From Corynebacterium stationis (GTDB taxonomy: Bacteria > Actinomycetota > Actinomycetes > Mycobacteriales > Mycobacteriaceae), in assembly GCF_001941345.1 (NCBI RefSeq), contig NZ_CP009251.1:682001-746000 (forward strand): 64,000 bases of DNA, in the 5' to 3' direction. The position numbers were made by a program, and so were the translations under genes. The stretch's first letter is position 1. Every line of letters starts with the position of its first letter. This document shows, piece after piece, positions 18,204 to 26,863 of the stretch. A model generated the notes under the pieces. That model did no database searches, was not told the origin of the DNA, and worked only from the letters and a program-made list of their open reading frames with translations.

Positions 18204-18256
18204 AACTTCGACACTAAAACGCCTTTGCAAGCCCGCGCTAGTGCAAGCTCAAAAAC

Positions 18257-18306
18257 CTGTGGATAACTACGTTGACGCGTCACGCAACAGCCAAAGTTAT
18301 CCACAG
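18257..18306. repeat. 12-bp perfect inverted repeat holding two DnaA-box sequences
   Basis: CTGTGGATAACT (18257-18268) and AGTTATCCACAG (18295-18306) are exact reverse complements, 26 bases apart. Each arm contains the full DnaA-box consensus TTATCCACA or its complement. The repeat lies between the HNH gene start and the LacI gene stop. It may be an untypical terminator for the LacI gene, a DnaA-titrating site or a mobile-gene target; there is no T-tract. Confidence 0.65.
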
Positions 18307-18326
18307 ACAGTACCAAATGGCAGGTA

Positions 18327-19340
18327 TTATTCGCGCGGTGCTGCAGTGGTGCCGCGTTCAATGAGTCTTGGTACTAGCGTGTGCTCGACATCGGAGTAAG
18401 ACTTCTTTGATTCAAGTTTGTTTAAGAGTAAGTATGCGGCGTTTAGTCCCACGCCAATACTGTTGTCGTCGATGGTGGTTAGGGAAACTAATCGTGACTG
18501 CGCTAGGGGAGTGTTGTCGTATCCAACAACTGACAAGTCTTCTGGCACACGAAGGCCGCGCTCACGTGCCGCCCCTAGAACGCCGATGGCAGTGATGTCA
18601 TTGGAAGCAAAGAAAGCCGTGATTTCAGGATGTGATTCCAGAAGTAACAAAGCTTGGGTATAGCCATAATGCTCCGTTGCAGGCCCGGGAGTTTCATTGG
18701 CTAGTGGCACTAGACCGTGTTCATTCATCGACGCGATATAGCTTGCTAAACGCTTCTGTCCAGCACCGCTGTGAACGTTGATGTGCGCAATGTGTTTATG
18801 TCCCAGTCCAATGAGATGTTCCGTGGCAAGTTTGGCGCCTAAGAAGTCATCATTCGACACAGCGTGGGTGGCAAACTGCGTATCGCTTTCAAGAGGAGTG
18901 AATCGGGTGCCGGCCACGACAAAAGGCGGCATGTTTTCAGGCAGTGATTTTTCTGCAATGTCTTGGGCGATGATGATTCCATCGGGGCGCATGGTTAGTG
19001 CATGCGTGATGGGATCGGTATCTGAACCAGACGTTAAGGAGTCAATAACAGACATCCTATACCCCTGCGGGGTGAGGATCTCACTAAGGGATTGAAGCAT
19101 GTCAATGAACCAGGGGTTGGAATAGTCATCGATAAGCACGGCGACCAGATTACGGCGCTTGGCTGCTAAGTCCGATGCAGCGCGATTGGGCTGGTAACCG
19201 AGCTTTTTAATTGCGTCATTGACCGCAGTAGCAGACCGGGCGCTGACGTTGTCAGAGCCGCGAAGAACTAAAGAAACCAGCGATTTTGAAACGCCAGCTT
19301 CCTTCGCAACATCATAAATTGTGGGCCGTGTACTGCTCAT
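18327..19340 (-). CDS. LacI-family transcriptional regulator
   Basis: A 337-residue repressor with an N-terminal LacI helix-turn-helix (TIYDVAKEAGVSKSLVSLVL, residues 7-26), the hinge region near 50-60 and a periplasmic-binding-protein-like effector domain. Segments such as ITAFFASNDITAIGVL near residue 230 and LSVVGYDNTPLAQSRL near 255 are typical. It is divergent from the second inositol-type operon. A LacI-style palindrome in the shared 136-base promoter region is its probable operator. The effector is likely a sugar or cyclitol; which one cannot be read from the sequence. Confidence 0.9.
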   Translation of the reverse strand: MSSTRPTIYDVAKEAGVSKSLVSLVLRGSDNVSARSATAVNDAIKKLGYQPNRAASDLAAKRRNLVAVLIDDYSNPWFIDMLQSLSEILTPQGYRMSVIDSLTSGSDTDPITHALTMRPDGIIIAQDIAEKSLPENMPPFVVAGTRFTPLESDTQFATHAVSNDDFLGAKLATEHLIGLGHKHIAHINVHSGAGQKRLASYIASMNEHGLVPLANETPGPATEHYGYTQALLLLESHPEITAFFASNDITAIGVLGAARERGLRVPEDLSVVGYDNTPLAQSRLVSLTTIDDNSIGVGLNAAYLLLNKLESKKSYSDVEHTLVPRLIERGTTAAPRE

Positions 19341-19364
19341 CTAAATAATCATACTCATGATCTA

Positions 19365-19391
19365 TTGACAGGACATAGTTTCAACTATAGT
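19365..19391 (+). promoter_or_regulatory. Promoter with IolR-like site before the second inositol operon
   Basis: TTGACA (19365-19370) and TATAGT (19386-19391) resemble -35 and -10 elements, with a short 15-base spacer. The complement of 19366-19375 is TGTCCTGTCA, nine of ten positions of the IolR motif, and overlaps the -35 box. Confidence 0.45.
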
Positions 19392-19395
19392 TTTA

Positions 19396-19409
19396 TTGGA
19401 ACGCTCCAA
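19396..19409. promoter_or_regulatory. LacI-type operator
   Basis: TTGGAACGCTCCAA is an inverted repeat (arms TTGGA and TCCAA) around a central CG, the usual form of LacI-family operators. It lies just downstream of the promoter elements and 68 bases before the next start codon. Confidence 0.6.
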
Positions 19410-19476
19410 ATAAAGGTTCTGGATCACATTATAGGGGCGAGATAAACCAAAGCACACCTCTATTTAAGGAGTCACC

Positions 19477-20727
19477 ATGGCTGAGCAAGTAAATAACTCA
19501 CAAGAGATCCGCGTCGCCGTCATCGGCGCGGGCATGGCCGGCAAAGCACACGCGGCGGGGTACCTGACCGCGCCAGCAACCTATGACAGCACACTGCCCA
19601 AGGTCCGCCTGGTGTCTATGGCTGATGCCAATGCAGAACTGGCAGAATCCACCGCGGCACGTTTCGGCTTTGAGCGCTTTGATACCTCCTGGCAGGCGAT
19701 TGCTGAAGCCGATGACATTGATGTGGTCAGCGTTGTGGTGGCGAACTTCCTGCACCGTGAAATTGTTGAGGCGCTGCTTGCATCCGGCAAGCACGTGCTG
19801 TGTGAGAAGCCGTTGTCGGACAACATCGAAGATGCGCAAGCTATGATTCGTGCGGCTGAAGATGCGGAAGCCAAGGGTGTCATCGCGCGTATTGGTCTGA
19901 CCTACCGCCGCTCCCCAGCGGTAGCGCATATTCGTGACCTGGTGCTCTCAGGTGAGCTGGGTAAAGTGCTGCACTTCTCCGGCCACTACTGGACAGACTA
20001 TGGCTCCAACCCAATGGCGCCGATTAGCTGGCGCTACAAGGGGCCCAACGGCTCCGGCGCGCTGGCCGATGTGGGCAGCCACTTGACCTACCTCGCGGAA
20101 TTCGTGGCTGGTTCAGACTTCTCAGAGGTTCGCGGCGGGCAACTATCGACTGTAATCACGCAGCGTCCGAAGCCACTGGGCGCCGTGGTTGGCCATGAAG
20201 GTGGCGCGGTCTCTGATGAGTTCGAGCCTGTAGAAAATGATGACGTGGCGTCCTTCTCCGGCAACTTTGCAGGTGGTGGAACCGCAACCATCCAGGTCAC
20301 CCGTATCTCGCAAGGCCACCCAAATACCTTGGGCTTTGAGCTGTTCTGCGAGAAGGGCTCGGTATTCTTCGACTTCCGCAAGCCAGGCGAGTTCCACATT
20401 TTCACCCCGGCAACCTCTTCTGATGCTTCCCAGGAAGCTGGCTACCGCACGGTCACCCTGGGTCCCAACCACCCATACTGGCGCGCAGGTCTAGCTATGG
20501 ATGCTCCAGGCGTAGGTATCGGCCAGAACGAGGGTTTCGTGTTCCAGGCACGTTCCTTCCTCGAGGAAGTCGCAGGCATTTCTGAGGCAGACAGCTTGCC
20601 ACGGTGTGCAACCTTGGAGGAGGGATTGCACAACATGCAGCTTATCGCTGCCATCTCGCAGTCCGCCGCCGAAAACGGTTCAACCGTTGCTGTCCCAGTC
20701 CAAAACGCAGCCCGCGTAAACGCCTAA
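19477..20727 (+). CDS. Gfo/Idh/MocA oxidoreductase, inositol-dehydrogenase-like
   Basis: A 416-residue dehydrogenase, longer than classical IolG. It has RVAVIGAGMAGKAHAAGYL (about residues 12-30), CEKPLSDN near 109 with the catalytic lysine, and GLTYRRSPAVAHIRDLV near 142. It resembles corynebacterial OxiC/Idh-type proteins placed next to the inositol transporter gene iolT2 in C. glutamicum. An AAGGAG lies just upstream of the ATG. The gene opens a three-gene operon controlled from the divergent LacI gene and possibly IolR. It probably handles scyllo-inositol or another inositol isomer; that is inference. Confidence 0.87.
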   Translation: MAEQVNNSQEIRVAVIGAGMAGKAHAAGYLTAPATYDSTLPKVRLVSMADANAELAESTAARFGFERFDTSWQAIAEADDIDVVSVVVANFLHREIVEALLASGKHVLCEKPLSDNIEDAQAMIRAAEDAEAKGVIARIGLTYRRSPAVAHIRDLVLSGELGKVLHFSGHYWTDYGSNPMAPISWRYKGPNGSGALADVGSHLTYLAEFVAGSDFSEVRGGQLSTVITQRPKPLGAVVGHEGGAVSDEFEPVENDDVASFSGNFAGGGTATIQVTRISQGHPNTLGFELFCEKGSVFFDFRKPGEFHIFTPATSSDASQEAGYRTVTLGPNHPYWRAGLAMDAPGVGIGQNEGFVFQARSFLEEVAGISEADSLPRCATLEEGLHNMQLIAAISQSAAENGSTVAVPVQNAARVNA

Positions 20728-20745
20728 GAAAGATAGGTACCTTTG

Positions 20746-21753
20746 ATGAAGCTTGGTCTCTACAACGCGATCTTCCACGACCGCTCCCTGCCAGAAGCAC
20801 TAACCGCGATTAAGGATGCCGGGCTTACCGGTATTGAGCTCAACACCGGTGGCTTCTTGCCAGCGAAGCATGTTCCAACCATCGATGACATTCTCGTAAG
20901 CGACGACGCCCGGGATGAATTCCTTGGTCAGTTTGAAGGAACCGGCGTTGATATCTATGGCTTGAACTGCAACGGCAATCCACTGCACCCAAACCGCGAA
21001 ATCGGTGAGAAGCATGCCGAGGATATCCGCCGTTCCATCCGCCTAGCTGAGCGCCTAGGGCAATCCCGCGTGGTTACTATGTCTGGTCTTCCCGGAGGTG
21101 AGCCGGGTGCACAGCGTCCGAACTGGATTGTGAATGCCTGGAACTCGGCGGCGCTGGATGTCTTGGACTACCAGTGGGATATCGCCGCTGACTTCTGGCG
21201 TGAAACTGACCGCTTGGCCGCTGACCACGGCGTCAAGGTTGCACTCGAGCTGCACCCGCAGAACCTGATTTTTAACTCGGCGGATGTGCACAAGCTCATT
21301 GAGCTGACCAAGGCCACCAACGTAGGCGTTGAGCTGGATGCCTCGCATTTGTTCTGGCAGCAGATGGATCCAGTGGCTGTCATTGATCACCTTGGTGAGC
21401 TGGTATTCCACGCTGCGGCGAAGGACGTGCGCATTAACAAGGAATGGGCGCAGTTAAACGGTGTGTTGGATAACAGCTTCCGCCGCCTCGATCCATCAGA
21501 AGAACGAACCAATTTGGGCGGCGATGAATGGGCAAATGAATGGCCAAAGAATTCCGCCTGGGACTTTGTTGCTTTGGGCAAGGGTCATGATGTGAAGTAC
21601 TGGACGGAGTTCCTCCGTGCCTTGCACCGCATTGACCCAGACATGCTAGTCAACATTGAGCACGAAGATGTCGAACTCGGCCGCGAGGAAGGCGTCAAGA
21701 TTGCCGCCGATGTCCTCAACGCTGCCAACGATGCTCTTGAGGCTTCCCTCTAG
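20746..21753 (+). CDS. TIM-barrel sugar phosphate isomerase/epimerase
   Basis: A 335-residue xylose-isomerase-like TIM-barrel protein with the metal-site glutamates and histidines in LELHPQNLIF near residue 168 and VELDASHLFWQQMDP near 195. HAAAKDVRINKEW near 221 is also typical. I chose the ATG at 20746; a TTG directly before it is less likely. It lies between two dehydrogenase genes, the same sandwich as cg3389-cg3390-cg3391 of C. glutamicum (from memory). The substrate is probably an inosose or related keto-sugar. Confidence 0.87.
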   Translation: MKLGLYNAIFHDRSLPEALTAIKDAGLTGIELNTGGFLPAKHVPTIDDILVSDDARDEFLGQFEGTGVDIYGLNCNGNPLHPNREIGEKHAEDIRRSIRLAERLGQSRVVTMSGLPGGEPGAQRPNWIVNAWNSAALDVLDYQWDIAADFWRETDRLAADHGVKVALELHPQNLIFNSADVHKLIELTKATNVGVELDASHLFWQQMDPVAVIDHLGELVFHAAAKDVRINKEWAQLNGVLDNSFRRLDPSEERTNLGGDEWANEWPKNSAWDFVALGKGHDVKYWTEFLRALHRIDPDMLVNIEHEDVELGREEGVKIAADVLNAANDALEASL

Positions 21754-21773
21754 AGCCCAAAACACTTGCCGAT

Positions 21774-21815
21774 GATGCCCTGGTTCTTTCGACCTCCTAA
21801 AAGAATCTGGGCATC
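21774..21815 (+). terminator. Hairpin between isomerase and third operon gene
   Basis: Arms 21774-21789 and 21800-21815 pair at 14 of 16 positions around a ten-base loop. A loose T-rich tail follows. It may reduce read-through into the next oxidoreductase gene. Confidence 0.6.
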
Positions 21816-21855
21816 TTGTGCTTTTATATCCACTTTGCATGAAACGGAGAAAGAC

Positions 21856-23043
21856 ATGTCTACTGAACGCCGCACACTCAATATCGGGGTTATCTCACTT
21901 GGCTGGATGGGCCGCCTGCACGCGCGTTCCTACCTGGCCGTTGCCCAGTACTTCACCGAACTGCCTGTCAGGGTGGTTCTGCACACCGCCGCTGATCCGG
22001 ATGAAGGTGGACGCAACTACGCCTATGAAGCGCTTGGCTTCCAAAACACAGTCAGTGACTACAAGGAATTGCTTGGAGATCCAGAGATTGATGCCGTTTC
22101 GATCTGCTCGCCAAACTTTCTGCACCATGAAATTGCAATGGCAGCGATTGAAGCAGGAAAACCCTTCTGGATTGAAAAGCCCATGGGTCGCGGTGCTGCT
22201 GAATCACAAGAAATCGCGACCCGTGCGTCGCAAGCTGGCCTGGTCACTTCCGTAGGATTCAACTACCGCCACGTGCCTGCTATCGCTGAAGCGCGCCGAC
22301 TGGTGCGCACCGGGAAGATTGGCACTATCAACAATGTGCGAGTTAGCTTTAAAGCCGACTACTCAGCTGATCCATTGGGTGCTTTGACCTGGCGCTTTAA
22401 AAAGGAACTTGCTGGTTCCGGTGTACTGGGCGATTTGATGTCACACGGCTTCGACCTGGCGCAGTTCATCGTGGGGAAGTTAGATTCCGTCACTGCGACT
22501 AATGGCATCTTTATTCAGCAGCGACCATTGCCTGCAGGTGGTGCTGCTAGCCACTTTTCCCAAGGTGTTGATTCTGCGCCAAAGGGCGAGGTGGAAAACG
22601 AGGACTACACAGCCGTTCTGGGACGCTTCGAGTCTGGAGCTATCGGCGTGTTCGAGTCCAGTCGTGTTGCTGTCGGACCGCGCGCGGAATACATCATTGA
22701 AGTTTACGGCTCGAAGGGATCTTTGCGTTGGAATTTCCACCGACTCAATGAATTGGAGCTCGCTGATTCCCATGATGGCTATCGGACCATCATGGCTAGC
22801 CCAGCCTATGGGGAGTTCTCCCGCTTTCAGCCTGGAGCTGGCACGAGCATGGGTTTCGATGATCTTAAGACTATCGAGGCGTATTTGTACCTTCGTTCCA
22901 TCTTGGAGGGTAAACAGTACGCCCCGTCGGTCGGTGATGGCTGGGCCGCTGCGGAAATCGCTGATGCGGCTCTCGAAAGCGCGGAGTCAGGGCAGTGGGT
23001 CGACATCAAGTCAGTTGACGCTCCCACTACTTATGACCGTTAG
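21856..23043 (+). CDS. Gfo/Idh/MocA oxidoreductase, third gene of the operon
   Basis: A 395-residue dehydrogenase with VISLGWMGRLHARSYLAV (about residues 12-29) and WIEKPMGRG near 105, keeping the EKP lysine. GVLGDLMSHGFDLAQF near 195 holds the usual aspartate and histidine of the active site. The start at 21856 follows an ACGGAGA ribosome-binding site; an in-frame upstream codon at 21766 falls in the preceding hairpin and was rejected. The stop is one base from that of the convergent hydrolase gene. The likely role is oxidation of a second inositol isomer or keto-inositol. Confidence 0.87.
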   Translation: MSTERRTLNIGVISLGWMGRLHARSYLAVAQYFTELPVRVVLHTAADPDEGGRNYAYEALGFQNTVSDYKELLGDPEIDAVSICSPNFLHHEIAMAAIEAGKPFWIEKPMGRGAAESQEIATRASQAGLVTSVGFNYRHVPAIAEARRLVRTGKIGTINNVRVSFKADYSADPLGALTWRFKKELAGSGVLGDLMSHGFDLAQFIVGKLDSVTATNGIFIQQRPLPAGGAASHFSQGVDSAPKGEVENEDYTAVLGRFESGAIGVFESSRVAVGPRAEYIIEVYGSKGSLRWNFHRLNELELADSHDGYRTIMASPAYGEFSRFQPGAGTSMGFDDLKTIEAYLYLRSILEGKQYAPSVGDGWAAAEIADAALESAESGQWVDIKSVDAPTTYDR

Positions 23044-23044
23044 A

Positions 23045-23596
23045 TTATAAAGATTTAAGCAGTTCCGCTGTTGTCGTTAGAGTAACCATCGGCGACAGCA
23101 AACCAAGCAGGTCTAGAGTTTGCTTCTGTGCTTCATCGCTGACTGCACCGCAGGCATCAGTTACGATAGTGACTGAACGGCCAGCATCGATTGCTCCCAA
23201 TGCGGTGGATAGGACACAGCATTCGGTTGCGACACCGCAAATAACTAACCGCGCTTCCAAAGGCGCGATATCGGCTAATTCAGATCCCCACTTAGAAAAA
23301 GTAGGCAACGAGATAGTGGCATGCTCTGGTCGTGTTTCTAGCGTGATGTCCCATTGCTCCGAACCTTTATCAACCCGGAAGCTCGACCATCGGTCGTAGT
23401 AGTCAGCCCAAGCGCCTTGTTCTTCAGGATCTCTGACGAACTTTGTCCACACCACGGAGTTTTCGAAAGCGTCGACAAGCTGAGCTACCTTTGCTTCTAC
23501 TTCCTCGTATCGAGGAATAAACCAACCGCTACTTGGCTCAGCGAATGCAATTTGCATATCAATTACCGCAAGCGTTGGGGAATTTTTCTCACGCAT
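23045..23596 (-). CDS. Isochorismatase-like cysteine hydrolase
   Basis: A 183-residue protein of the isochorismatase/nicotinamidase fold. It has the catalytic aspartate in LAVIDMQIAF (about residues 8-17), the lysine in PTFSKWGSEL near 98 and the cysteine in ICGVATECCVLSTALGA near 125. Relatives cleave amides of small heterocycle products (nicotinamide, maleamate, ureidoacrylate). The ATG at 23596 lies one base after the stop of the NCS1 permease gene, so the pair is a translationally linked operon. The upstream control region shares an operator-like sequence with the flavin monooxygenase cluster at 31-38 kb. The amide hydrolysed is unknown. Confidence 0.85.
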   Translation of the reverse strand: MREKNSPTLAVIDMQIAFAEPSSGWFIPRYEEVEAKVAQLVDAFENSVVWTKFVRDPEEQGAWADYYDRWSSFRVDKGSEQWDITLETRPEHATISLPTFSKWGSELADIAPLEARLVICGVATECCVLSTALGAIDAGRSVTIVTDACGAVSDEAQKQTLDLLGLLSPMVTLTTTAELLKSL

Positions 23597-23597
23597 A

Positions 23598-25106
23598 CTA
23601 GTTCTCGTCCTCCTTTCCATCTACACCGCTCGGTGCCACAATGGCCAAAGAGTGGTTCTTGCACCCCATGGAAATATCGTTGTTACGTCCACGAATAGCG
23701 TGAATAGCCAAATATGTTAGAGCAGACGCGGCAGCACCGATGAAGTAGGTGACATCGCCCGCACCCTCAATGAGTGCAGCAAAAGGCCCGGTACCAAGCG
23801 GGGTGGTCCAGAACAATGCTGAAACCAAGCAACCTACTAGCCAGGAGATGCAACCCCACGAGATCTTGCGTTCTGGTTGGTCTAGCTCGGCGATGGCCTC
23901 TGTCATGTGGTGACGGGTTCGAATGTAGTAATCAACCAGCAAGACCGTTGTAAATGGAACTACCAAGTAGCCCAGCATTGACAGGAAATCGTAGAAGCTG
24001 CCGTAGGGATCTCCCTGCATAAGCAGCGTGATGCCAAAGCTGATGAGTGCGGTGATGACAACACCCATGGTGCGACTCACCGGAACGCGAATAGTCAGCA
24101 AGGAAAGTGCACCGCCGTAGAGGTTCATGGCACTGACCGGAATCGTGGAGAGTACAACGGTGAGCATGGCCAGCCATGCCCATGAACCAGTGAGTTCAGC
24201 AACGGCTTCTACTGCGCCGAGGTCTCCCGCGAAACTGGAGACCAAAACGCCGATACTTCCAAGCCACAGCAGAGATAGGAACCCACCGCCAGCAGTGTAC
24301 GCCACGATTTTCCCCTTAGATACGCTGCGCGGGAGGTAACGGGAGAAGTCAGATGCAAATGGCGTCCAGGTCATCACATAGATGAAGAAGAAACCTGCGA
24401 ATGTAACCCAGTCAGCAATTCCGCCACCGTCAGAACTTGGTGCAGCGGCACCAATTTCGACCTCGGTCAGTGCGAGCACTGTAATTACAGCAAACAACAC
24501 TGTGAGAACGACCGTGGCGATCTTGTTAACCAGGTGGATTAGGTTATGTCCCCACACGGCAAAGAGTGCCTGGAATACGAACAAAATGAGCGAGCCAATC
24601 CAGAAGGGAATTGCGAAAAGCTCCTGCAGTGCAAGGACTGCAAAAACGGTATTAACCGCAACCCAGCCCACTGCGGATACGTTGGTCAGCAATGCCACCG
24701 GTACGAAGTTGGCGAAGAACCCCATTGGTCCGCGTGCCTGAACCTGCTGCGGTACGCCGAATCGCGTGCCGATACTTGCGAGTATTCCCATGACAAGAGC
24801 ACCGGCAAGGCTACCGACAGCTACGGCAGATAAACCTTGGACTATTGAAAGACCCAAAGAGCTAGCAAAGAATCCCGAGACCAAAACGGCGAGCACCATA
24901 TTGGCAGCGAACCAGAGGGTGAACTGGGAACGTGGATGTCCGTGACGTTCAGCATCTGGGATGGCTTCGGTGCCGTACGGTTCAGCCTTAGTTAGGGAGC
25001 TACCGTACTTAACACTAGTGGCTTCGGAATTGCTTAAATCAGCGGTAGGAGCCTCAACGTCTTCTGGAGGGGTAGCGATGGCTTGGCCATCAAGTTGTGC
25101 GGTCAT
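23598..25106 (-). CDS. NCS1-family nucleobase/cytosine-type permease
   Basis: A 502-residue membrane protein with about twelve helices. The first helix region (FTLWFAANMVLAVLVSGFF) and GPMGFFANFVPVALL are typical of the nucleobase:cation symporter-1 family (cytosine, purines, hydantoins, thiamine or pyridoxine). The start at 25106 is chosen because AAGAAGG lies eight bases before it; longer in-frame starts run into the operator. The N-terminal 75 residues are polar and acidic. It is coupled to the isochorismatase-like hydrolase. The family and partner together suggest import of a small N-containing ring compound; the exact substrate is not known. Confidence 0.87.
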   Translation of the reverse strand: MTAQLDGQAIATPPEDVEAPTADLSNSEATSVKYGSSLTKAEPYGTEAIPDAERHGHPRSQFTLWFAANMVLAVLVSGFFASSLGLSIVQGLSAVAVGSLAGALVMGILASIGTRFGVPQQVQARGPMGFFANFVPVALLTNVSAVGWVAVNTVFAVLALQELFAIPFWIGSLILFVFQALFAVWGHNLIHLVNKIATVVLTVLFAVITVLALTEVEIGAAAPSSDGGGIADWVTFAGFFFIYVMTWTPFASDFSRYLPRSVSKGKIVAYTAGGGFLSLLWLGSIGVLVSSFAGDLGAVEAVAELTGSWAWLAMLTVVLSTIPVSAMNLYGGALSLLTIRVPVSRTMGVVITALISFGITLLMQGDPYGSFYDFLSMLGYLVVPFTTVLLVDYYIRTRHHMTEAIAELDQPERKISWGCISWLVGCLVSALFWTTPLGTGPFAALIEGAGDVTYFIGAAASALTYLAIHAIRGRNNDISMGCKNHSLAIVAPSGVDGKEDEN

Positions 25107-25164
25107 AATCATGCCCTTCTTTGTGATTGCAGCCATTCTTGGCCAATTCTTGAGATTCAAATCA

Positions 25165-25184
25165 CTTGTATGCAAGATACCATA
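25165..25184 (-). promoter_or_regulatory. Operator and -10 element of the NCS1 permease operon
   Basis: CTTGTATGCAAG (25165-25176) is a palindrome with one imperfect central pair. On the minus strand it directly follows TATGGT (complement of 25179-25184), a likely -10 box. The ten bases TTGTATGCAA recur exactly at 32297-32306 next to another TATGGT, in front of the flavin reductase gene. A related TGTATACA lies at 25284-25291. Confidence 0.6.
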
Positions 25185-25332
25185 AAATGGAAAGAAGGCA
25201 AGTAATTTTTAATTTTATATGAAGATAGTGCGCTTCTTCCTGCACGTTAAAGTTTTATTCGGGGTTGGCGGGAAACTTTTTAATGTATACAAGAGCTTCT
25301 TGTGGGCATCGAAAAGCAACAAAACATGAGTA

Positions 25333-25363
25333 GACCCTGAATCGGAACTTCCAATTCAGGGTC
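25333..25363 (-). terminator. Terminator downstream of iolT1
   Basis: GACCCTGAAT (25333-25342) and ATTCAGGGTC (25354-25363) form a perfect 10-bp stem around an 11-base loop. TTTT follows on the plus strand and AAAA precedes the stem on the minus strand, so it may work in both directions. It lies 19 bases after the iolT1 stop. Confidence 0.8.
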
Positions 25364-25381
25364 TTTTGGGCTGCGGGTGGG

Positions 25382-26863
25382 TTAATGCTTAATGTCTCTG
25401 CCTTTGCGGATTTCCTTATCAAAGATGACGCCGCTGGTGACGTCTTCATCAATTTCCTCAAGGGTCCGCCCGCGGGTTTCGGGGACAAGCGCGTAGATGA
25501 AAACTAAGGCGACCACGCCGATGCCGGCGAAGAGGAAGAATGTACCGGTTAGGCCGACTGCTTCCATCAAGGTTGGGAAGAAAAGTCCCAGGAAGGCGTT
25601 GGTCATCCAGAGGAAGAATACCGAGATGCCGATTGCAGCGCCGCGCATTGCCAGTGGGAAAATTTCGGACAACATCACCCAGGTGGCGACGTTGAGGAAG
25701 GTCTGCATCGAGCCTACGAAGATAACTACCAGCGTCAGGATGACATAGGGGCGAAGTGGGTCACCAACTGGGAACATGAAGGACGCGATACCGATGAGTA
25801 CGTGGGAGACCGTGGTCAAGGTGTAGCCGGTAATCAAGGTGGTGCGTCGGTTGACGCGGTCCATCATCCACAGCGCGATGAAAGCGCCTACTACAGCAAT
25901 TACACCTGGAGCGATGTTTGCAATCAGTGCTGCATTTTGGGAAAAGCCAGCTTCGACTAGGACAATCTGACCGTAGTACATGATTGAGTTAATGCCGGTG
26001 AGCTGTTGGGCAACGCCTAGACCGATGCCGACGATGAGGATTCGCACTAGCCATTTATTAGTCAGAATCTCTTTGAAACTCATCGCTTTTTCGGAAACCT
26101 TTTGGTCTTCCTCTGCCATGACCCGGACGTCAGCAACCTCGGCGTGGGCGCGGTCTAGGGGGCGTACAGTTTCAAGAACCTTACGCGCTTCATCGATGCG
26201 GCCCTGTTCAACTAACCAGCGTGGCGATTCGGGAACTCGTAGCATTCCGAAGAAAAGTGCGATTGCAGGAATTGCGGCGATAGCAAGCATGTATCGCCAC
26301 ACGCCTTCGTGGTGACCCCACACGTTACCGATGATTGCATTAATGACAAAGGCGGCTAGCTGGCCGACAACAATCATTAATTCATTGCGGCCAGCAAGTG
26401 AACCGCGAATTTCAAATGGGGCTAGTTCCGCCAGGTAGACCGGAACAACCGTGGAAGCGCCACCGACGGCCAGGCCTAGGATGACGCGGCCAACGACCAT
26501 GATTTCAAAATTCGGCGTGAATACACAGACCAAAGCGCCAATGAAGAAAGCAACTGCGAGAAGGATGATGGTCTTGCGTCGTCCCCACTTATCGGAGACA
26601 CGTCCGAGAACCATTGCGCCAACTGCTGCGCCGAAGAGAAGGGAAGATGTGACTACGCCTTCAGTAAAAGCTGTTAGTCCGAGCTCTGCGGTCATTGGTG
26701 CTAATGCACCGTTGATGACGCCAGTGTCGTAACCGAAAAGTAGGCCACCAAATGTCGCAATCAGTGCGACGTAGAACAATTTCTTGCGGTATGGCCCCTC
26801 CGTCAACGGAGGAAGTTTCCTGCTTGTATGCGGTTCTTCTGTGTCAGCAAACGCACTTACCAT
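25382..26863 (-). CDS. iolT1: Myo-inositol:proton symporter IolT1
   Basis: A 493-residue sugar-porter-family MFS protein with twelve helices. It carries all sugar-porter signatures: FGGLLFGYDTGVINGAL near residue 40, GRVSDKWGRRKTI near 90, PVYLAELAPFEIRGSLAG near 145, PESPRWLVEQGR near 212, QQLTGINSIMYYG near 290 and PETRGRTLEEID near 470. The sequence closely recalls C. glutamicum IolT1, including the start (KLPPLTEGPYRK) and the end. It imports myo-inositol, and also glucose at low rate in C. glutamicum. An IolR-like site overlaps its probable -35 box, so it belongs to the inositol regulon although it is 9 kb from the main operon. Confidence 0.92.
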   Translation of the reverse strand: MVSAFADTEEPHTSRKLPPLTEGPYRKKLFYVALIATFGGLLFGYDTGVINGALAPMTAELGLTAFTEGVVTSSLLFGAAVGAMVLGRVSDKWGRRKTIILLAVAFFIGALVCVFTPNFEIMVVGRVILGLAVGGASTVVPVYLAELAPFEIRGSLAGRNELMIVVGQLAAFVINAIIGNVWGHHEGVWRYMLAIAAIPAIALFFGMLRVPESPRWLVEQGRIDEARKVLETVRPLDRAHAEVADVRVMAEEDQKVSEKAMSFKEILTNKWLVRILIVGIGLGVAQQLTGINSIMYYGQIVLVEAGFSQNAALIANIAPGVIAVVGAFIALWMMDRVNRRTTLITGYTLTTVSHVLIGIASFMFPVGDPLRPYVILTLVVIFVGSMQTFLNVATWVMLSEIFPLAMRGAAIGISVFFLWMTNAFLGLFFPTLMEAVGLTGTFFLFAGIGVVALVFIYALVPETRGRTLEEIDEDVTSGVIFDKEIRKGRDIKH

